Positions 59,809 to 64,000 of a DNA stretch of 64,000 nt are shown piece after piece. The stretch is from the NCBI GenBank assembly GCA_028571685.1, contig CM053146.1:24835431-24899430 (forward strand), given 5' to 3'. The first letter of the stretch is position 1. Each line of letters begins with the position of its first letter. A program made the translations under genes and the position numbers. The notes beneath the pieces were generated by a model. It ran no database searches, was not told the origin of the DNA, and saw only the letters and a list, made by a program, of their open reading frames with translations. The stretch is from Heterohyrax brucei (Eukaryota > Chordata > Mammalia > Hyracoidea > Procaviidae).

Positions 59809-61346
59809 TGCTTGTTTTGAATAGCACTCAGATGCCCAATGATTGCCCTTCTTGCATCAAGGACAGTGCCCCGGCCCCTGTGGATTGTTTTCTACAGGTG
59901 CATTGCTTTGAAAGGAGGGACAGTCTCACTTAAAATGCCCAGGGCGCCCGCACTGGAAACAAGCTGGCTGACCAGCGCTAGATGTGCCCTTTTGCTCTGG
60001 GCGTCTGGGGTTATTTGAAGGGCCCTGCGTCTGTTGGATTGCAGCCACTATGGCGGCTGCTAGCCCTGCATTGGTGAGCCCCCCTCCGATTTCTCTGCAC
60101 ACTTTCATCCATGTCTCTAGGCTTTTCTGCTTATGAGGGGTGATGGCAGCTCGGCAGTCTTTAGTACACTGTTCAAAGACTAGCTGTTTAATGAGGGGCA
60201 TAGCTGTGTCTGCATCTCCGAAGATCTCTGTGGCAGTATCACACATACGAGCCACAAACTCAGAAAAAGGCTCGTTTTGGCCCTGAATGATTTTTGTGAG
60301 GTTTCCTGCCGGCTCTCCGCGATTTGGGAGGCACTTCCACGCCCTGGTACATATTAGGTTAATCTGGTCATACACCTGAGGGAGATAGTTTATTTGTTGA
60401 TTGGCATAAGGCCCTTGACCCATCAGCATATCAACGTCCCACGTGTGCTGGCCATTATGGGCATTGCGTGCTGCCTGCTCGGTAGCAAACTCCATCACCA
60501 GGATTTCCAATCTAGGTACTGCCCAGAAGTTAGGCAGGCACGGGCGAGATTTTGCCAGTCATTCGGAGTCATGGCATACCTGTGTAGGTTTTCTAAGGAA
60601 GCCACCACAAAAGAGGCGGCAACGCCATACGTTCTTACTGCCTCAGCCACCCCCTTTACTGTTTTCCAGTCTAAGACTTCATGATACCGTTGCCCTTGCT
60701 GAGTTTGAAAAACAGGAAAAGCACCCATAGCATGGGGTACCTCTCTCCAGACCTCGGGGCAAAAACTTCTAGCTGACGCTTTGGGCCTTGTATCAGGCCG
60801 CGCCTCGCACCGGGCATAAGGATTATAGGGTGGGGGATTACCCCCACCCGCGTCCGGTGGCTTTTTAGGCAGCTCAGGCGCTGAGGGCCATGCGGAAATG
60901 GAGCGGAGACACCCAAAATGGCGCACAACCTTTTCCACTTCCTCTTCTGCCTCTGACTCACTTTCAGGCTCACTTTCCTTTGGCTCTTCCTCGCCACAGG
61001 CGTTGCCCTGCTGAGAGCGCTCTTGACTTCGCTCTAACGCGGATTGCCCTGTCTGTAACACCCTTTGAAATACTCCTGACTCATCCTCTAGACGAGTTAG
61101 AATCAGAATCCAAATACCCATTACTCCTGGGGGCAGGCTGCCTTGCGTATCTACTCTAGTTAGATCTGCCCCTAACTTGTTCCAGGCTGCAACAGTAAGA
61201 TGGCCCGAAGCTAAGAACCAGGAAGCCACCTCTTCCACTGCGGAGAGGAAGTGCTCAATCGTCTGTTGCTTTAATCCAATACCCCTCTGTCTAAGCAGGC
61301 TTTTACAAGCAGTTAGTAGATGTTCAGCAGAGGGCTGGTTCCCTAT
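59735..61346 (-). pseudogene. gag: Betaretroviral gag, broken
   Basis: Structural polyprotein (MA, CA, NC). The expected initiator position (61344-61346) reads ATA followed by GNQPSAEHLL, the myristoylation-type start, so the start codon is lost. The MA-to-CA part is open to 60495. It carries two late-domain motifs: PSAP (60887-60876) and PPPY (60836-60825), after an acidic Glu/Ser stretch. A one-base frame change near 60497-60505 moves the rest into another frame, which holds the major homology region (IIQGQNEPFSEFVARMCD) and the first zinc knuckle (CFQCGRPGH). TGA stops interrupt both knuckles, at 59926-59928 and 59857-59859. The gag-frame terminator at 59733-59735 is the natural stop beyond the slip site. 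Confidence 0.85.
59757..59763 (-). promoter_or_regulatory. gag-pro slippery heptamer AAAAAAC
   Basis: Minus-strand AAAAAAC in a run of seven A. The zero frame (A AAA AAC) equals the frame of the first gag ORF, and a -1 slip gives the pro frame. The same heptamer form is known at gag-pro of mouse mammary tumour virus. A zero-frame stop lies about 22 bp downstream (59733-59735), another upstream at 59790-59792. Confidence 0.7.
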
Positions 61347-61412
61347 TTTCTTGGTGCTGTGCCTAACGGCTCCGGGAGTCCCCGAAGCCTTTTAGGCGTT
61401 TAGTCTACACTA

Positions 61413-61520
61413 CCCCTCCTTGGGGCTGATTGTCCCTCCCAGGGATCTTTCCAATTGCCCTTCTTAGGGTTTCATAGGATTGCCCCTCCCAGGGGTCTTT
61501 GAAATCACCCCTCCCAGGGG
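61413..61520 (-). repeat. Five tandem leader hairpins
   Basis: Between the LTR and gag lie five short inverted repeats at 61413-61425, 61434-61444, 61458-61469, 61483-61495 and 61508-61520, at intervals of about 21-25 bp. The last two cores are identical, CCCCTCCCAGGGG (minus CCCCTGGGAGGGG: five paired bases and a GGG loop). Retroviral leaders often carry packaging or dimerisation structures here; function in this element is inference. Confidence 0.75.
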
Positions 61521-61571
61521 TTCTTATCAGCGCTGTAGATCGGGCCAGAGGAAGGTTGGGGTCCCATTGGC

Positions 61572-61589
61572 TCCCCGTACGGGCCACCA
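61572..61589 (-). promoter_or_regulatory. Primer-binding-site region (tRNA unassigned)
   Basis: Two bases inside the 5' LTR the minus strand reads TGGTGGCCCGTACGGGGA. It begins TGG as a PBS must, but does not match the tRNA-Lys types of most betaretroviruses, and matches Pro- or Asp-type sites only partly. It is part of an almost palindromic block (cccgtacggg). Confidence 0.6.
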
Positions 61590-61591
61590 GA

Positions 61592-61874
61592 TGTCGCTAT
61601 CCCCCCGATACCAACCCGTGGCAGAGTGACAGCAACAGACCGACACCACGTCCTCTGGTCTTCAAGCAGAGAGAGAGTTTATTTTCAGTAGTTCCACTTA
61701 TATACGGAATGAATCAGCCAATCACTACTGGCCCATGTACGGGCTAGGGCGTGTCCCAGGCATGCGCAGGCAAGATGTTTACTGCTCTAAGGTCTCTGGG
61801 TCTGGGTGTGGCTACAAGCCAAGGCGCCACCTTTGGGTGCGGCCACTCGGGGAGTGTGGGGCCGGCTCGCCACA
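61592..61874 (-). repeat. Provirus 5' LTR
   Basis: 283 bp, TG...CA. TATATAA (minus) is at 61698-61704 and AATAAA (minus) at 61678-61683. Being the upstream LTR, it would drive proviral transcription. Confidence 0.95.
61698..61704 (-). promoter_or_regulatory. TATA box of the 5' LTR
   Basis: TATATAA on the minus strand; transcription would start about 25-30 bp downstream, at about 61670-61675. Confidence 0.7.
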
Positions 61875-61878
61875 CAAA

Positions 61879-62040
61879 CTCAGCTCTGCCAAATTGTAAA
61901 TGTTGTATTTAATGGACACTTAACTTTTCAGTGCTCTCATTTCCTCATCCGTAAGAATAGATATAGCTTGTTTTGTCACACAGTGATATTTTGAGGATCG
62001 AATGAGAAAGTAGGCATAAATTAGCACAGAGCAAATCTAA
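61879..62040 (+). repeat. MIR SINE, right piece
   Basis: cagctctgccaaattg, then tttcagtgctctcatttcctcatccgtaag and tttgaggatcgaatgagaaag continue the MIR begun at 54136-54192. Confidence 0.8.
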
Positions 62041-63319
62041 ATGGGTGTCAATATTCATTGCTGTTGCTACAGTTACTATTCTGGACATAGCTGGACACAA
62101 GAGATACTTGATCATTGGAAAATCATTCTATCAATTCAATCCCTTTATTTCGAGGGTCTTCCTTCTAGATCTTGATAAGGTCATTACCAATGCAAGTGGC
62201 GTTGCTAACTTCAGTCTGGGCTATGAATGTAGCAGTGCCCTAAATAACAATAAACAAATTATGATGCAAAAAATACTGCCCCGGAATATTCAACTAGTTT
62301 CAATTACATATGAAATGATTCTTATATTTTCTGAGAGCCAGAAATAAAACATCACTGTAGAACTATCATCAAGGAAAGCCTCTCTTGAGAAGACGTATTA
62401 TTTTATATTAATAACAGGTTTGTCACACTCCAGGTAGACACAGAACCCTTGAAACACTGTTATATCTTTTAAAGAGCAGCATGGCTGAAGCAGAGAAGCT
62501 GGAGAGGACAACAGCCTTGCCTACCTAGTAGAAACGAACATGAAGGGAACTGTGAGAAGAATCGCTTGCTGACCCACAGAAGAGCAAAGAGCAAAGAGTA
62601 AGAACACCTGATGTTCTGTTGGCCAAATTTTTATCAAATCAACTTTTAACGACACTCTGGATAACAGCTTCACTGGGAATCACAGGTAGAGGGCCTTGGG
62701 ATGTTAAAAATAACATCAAGACTCCTGCGGTACAAGCTTTCATCACTAATGAATTCAGTGTTCCTGCTATCCAAGAGAGTACAGGGGCTGCCCTTTGAGT
62801 CTCTGTGTTTTCAGGAACAGACAATCATAGACTGAACCAGCCATGGGGCAAGGGTGATGTCCTTGAAATGTATTCATTTTGTGGTAGAAAAGACCTGGGC
62901 TGATGCTGCTACCTCCTAGCTTTTCTCTACTGCTTTTGGCTGTTCACAAGGCAGATCACGACTAATTCTCCTGGAGTTAGACCATGGCCTCATTCTGAAT
63001 ATCAATTTTTTAAAGTTTGTTGAAGGATAATATACTTTTTAGCTGTGTCTTTGTGGACTACAAAATAGCAAAACCGATTGTTTAGCATGAAGTATCCCTA
63101 CTCTTTGCTTCCTTGTGTATCAGAAAGCAAACACCCCAAAGGATAGCTTCTCACTGCAAAATTAACACTTTGTTGATTAGGTACCTAAACCAATGATGGA
63201 CCCATAGCTTAAAACATTACTTCTTTTGGGGAATTGCCTTAAGAGTTGTTTTACAAACACTCACAGGTAACCTGGCATATGTCTTTATCCTCATTTATGA
63301 TCCAAGTCTCTTAAAATCA
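62041..63319. other. No gene recognised
   Basis: Open frames here (for example 62045-62347 on the plus strand, 100 codons) show no domain, signal peptide or similarity that I recognise. No exon is supported. Confidence 0.4.
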
Positions 63320-63470
63320 TCACCTAGTAGTTAAGAGCTCAGCTGTTTCGCAAAACATCAGCAGCTTGAATCTACTGAGCACTCCTTGGAAACCCTATAG
63401 GCAGCTCTACTCTATCCTGTAGGATCACTCTGAGTTGGAACCAGCTCAACAGCATTGTTTTTTTATTTTT
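63320..63470 (+). repeat. AfroSINE
   Basis: atcacctagtagttaagagctcagctg through ggaaccagctcaacagcattg, followed by a T-rich run. Confidence 0.75.
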
Positions 63471-64000
63471 TTTACCAACACCACTCTGAATTGTCTTAAT
63501 TTGCCTATGGCAGTCAAATCTACCTTAAAAAATGTGATTCAGAATAATTTAAAAATATTTTTTTAATAAAAAGATCTTTAAAGGAAGAAGATCCTGAAGT
63601 ATAATTAAAAAATGCTAGAGCAATGTCAGCATCATGGGAGTAGGTATATAATAAACCTACCAAAGTGTCGTGTTTGAAGGTGGAGAACTTTTGCTGTTCC
63701 TTGTGTAATTTCTGGTGTGTTTGGTTAGAAGATTAAATCATATTGTCACATAGTCACACTTAGTTTGTAAATTTATCTTTGGTCTACATATAGTTATTTA
63801 TTATTTTTCATTCTGTTCTGCCTCCTACATTTCTGAAATTTCTGGGAGTTATGGATCTATAGCCTGAGGTATCATACTTTTTAGGAATGCTGAAAAGCCG
63901 CTGTCATTTGGTTGAGAAGCAATTTGATTCATGGTGTATTTTCTTTTTTTTTTTTTTGATTCATGACGTATTTTTAAGTCATTTTGGTGCACAAAGATAT
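63471..64000. other. AT-rich, no feature recognised
   Basis: No gene; a run of T (about 15) at 63943-63957. Confidence 0.4.

Larger units (their letters stand above)
54412..61874 (-). mobile_element. Betaretrovirus-like endogenous provirus
   Basis: A 7463-bp provirus read right to left: 5' LTR (61592-61874), primer-binding-site region, leader with tandem hairpins, gag, pro (dUTPase plus protease), pol, env, purine tract and 3' LTR (54412-54694). CAAAC lies on both sides (54407-54411 and 61875-61879; six bases if the terminal A is counted), as a target duplication. The dUTPase domain upstream of the protease, two NC knuckles and pro/pol in successive -1 frames are hallmarks of betaretroviruses (class II ERV). 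Pol is unbroken; gag and env are not. LTRs differ at 10 of 283 positions. Confidence 0.95.

Noticed and set aside
59462-59824. 120-codon plus-strand ORF inside the provirus, with others at 58395-58727 and 56200-56406
   Set aside because: They are antisense shadows of pro, pol and env in GC-rich sequence; no domain or start context supports them.
61572-61589. Assigning tRNA-Lys or tRNA-Pro as primer
   Set aside because: The best recalled matches leave several mismatches, so the call would be a guess.
54412-61874. APOBEC-type G-to-A hypermutation as the cause of the gag lesions
   Set aside because: Only a few sites fit. Both knuckle stops fit CpG decay better, pol is unbroken, and LTR differences go in both directions.
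62045-62347. 100-codon plus-strand ORF as a possible host gene
   Set aside because: No domain, splice context or repeat of known function; AT-rich composition makes such frames likely by chance.
1-64000. CRISPR array, bacterial operon, phage or plasmid genes
   Set aside because: The repeats are eukaryotic SINEs, LINEs, LTRs and microsatellites, and there is no bacterial gene organisation.

Overview
This is a mammalian intergenic window. It holds no host protein-coding exon, tRNA gene or ncRNA gene that I can support; almost everything recognisable is transposable-element sequence. The best clue to the organism is about 28 copies of a tRNA-like SINE of the AfroSINE type (A/B-box part reading 'gctaaccaaaaggt..ggcagttc', body ending 'gctatgagt..gaat.gactc.a.ggca'). 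Together with RTE/BovB-like LINEs and a tRNA-Gly-derived SINE, this points to Afrotheria, most likely a paenungulate such as an elephant. The species call is inference from recalled family consensus, not from a search.

Layout. 1-8.8 kb: the end of a MaLR-like LTR, an ancient L1, a mariner copy, SINEs, and AT-rich sequence with no gene. At 8.0-8.6 kb there is a fold-back mariner derivative. 8.85-16.67 kb: a full-length but dead sense L1 (5' UTR, ORF1, ORF2, 3' UTR) whose 3' UTR is split by a solo LTR (15417-16271) flanked by a 6-bp repeat. 16.85-18.33 kb: a second, 5'-truncated L1 with a clear 15-bp target duplication. 18.6-29.6 kb: SINEs, MIRs, an antisense RTE tail, another fold-back mariner, a MaLR-like LTR and an old antisense L1. 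29.7-32.3 kb: a sense RTE/BovB-like LINE that ends next to a 12-bp minisatellite. 32.6-53.9 kb: more SINEs, L1 pieces (one with an antisense L1 end inserted in it), an L2 remnant, and a near full-length antisense mariner (52009-53330).

The main object is a betaretrovirus-like (class II) endogenous provirus on the minus strand, 54412-61874, 7463 bp. It has two 283-bp LTRs differing at 10 sites (about 3.5%), a TG...CA boundary, a 5-6-bp target duplication, a purine tract, a gag with late-domain motifs and two zinc knuckles, a dUTPase-protease-G-patch pro ORF, an uninterrupted pol (RT, RNase H, integrase with all expected catalytic residues visible), and a compact, broken env. Gag has lost its initiator codon and carries a frameshift and two in-frame stops. 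Env has stops, a frame change and no visible fusion-peptide region. The provirus is therefore not competent as it stands. It is much more GC-rich than its AT-rich surroundings and sits at the edge of an AfroSINE that itself splits a MIR, giving the order MIR, then AfroSINE, then provirus.

The least ordinary structures are in the provirus leader: five 11-13-bp inverted repeats at about 21-25-bp spacing between the primer-binding-site region and gag. The LTR is also compact, with TATA box and poly(A) signal only about 14 bp apart, implying a very short R. Outside the provirus, the fold-back mariner derivatives are the most interesting feature.
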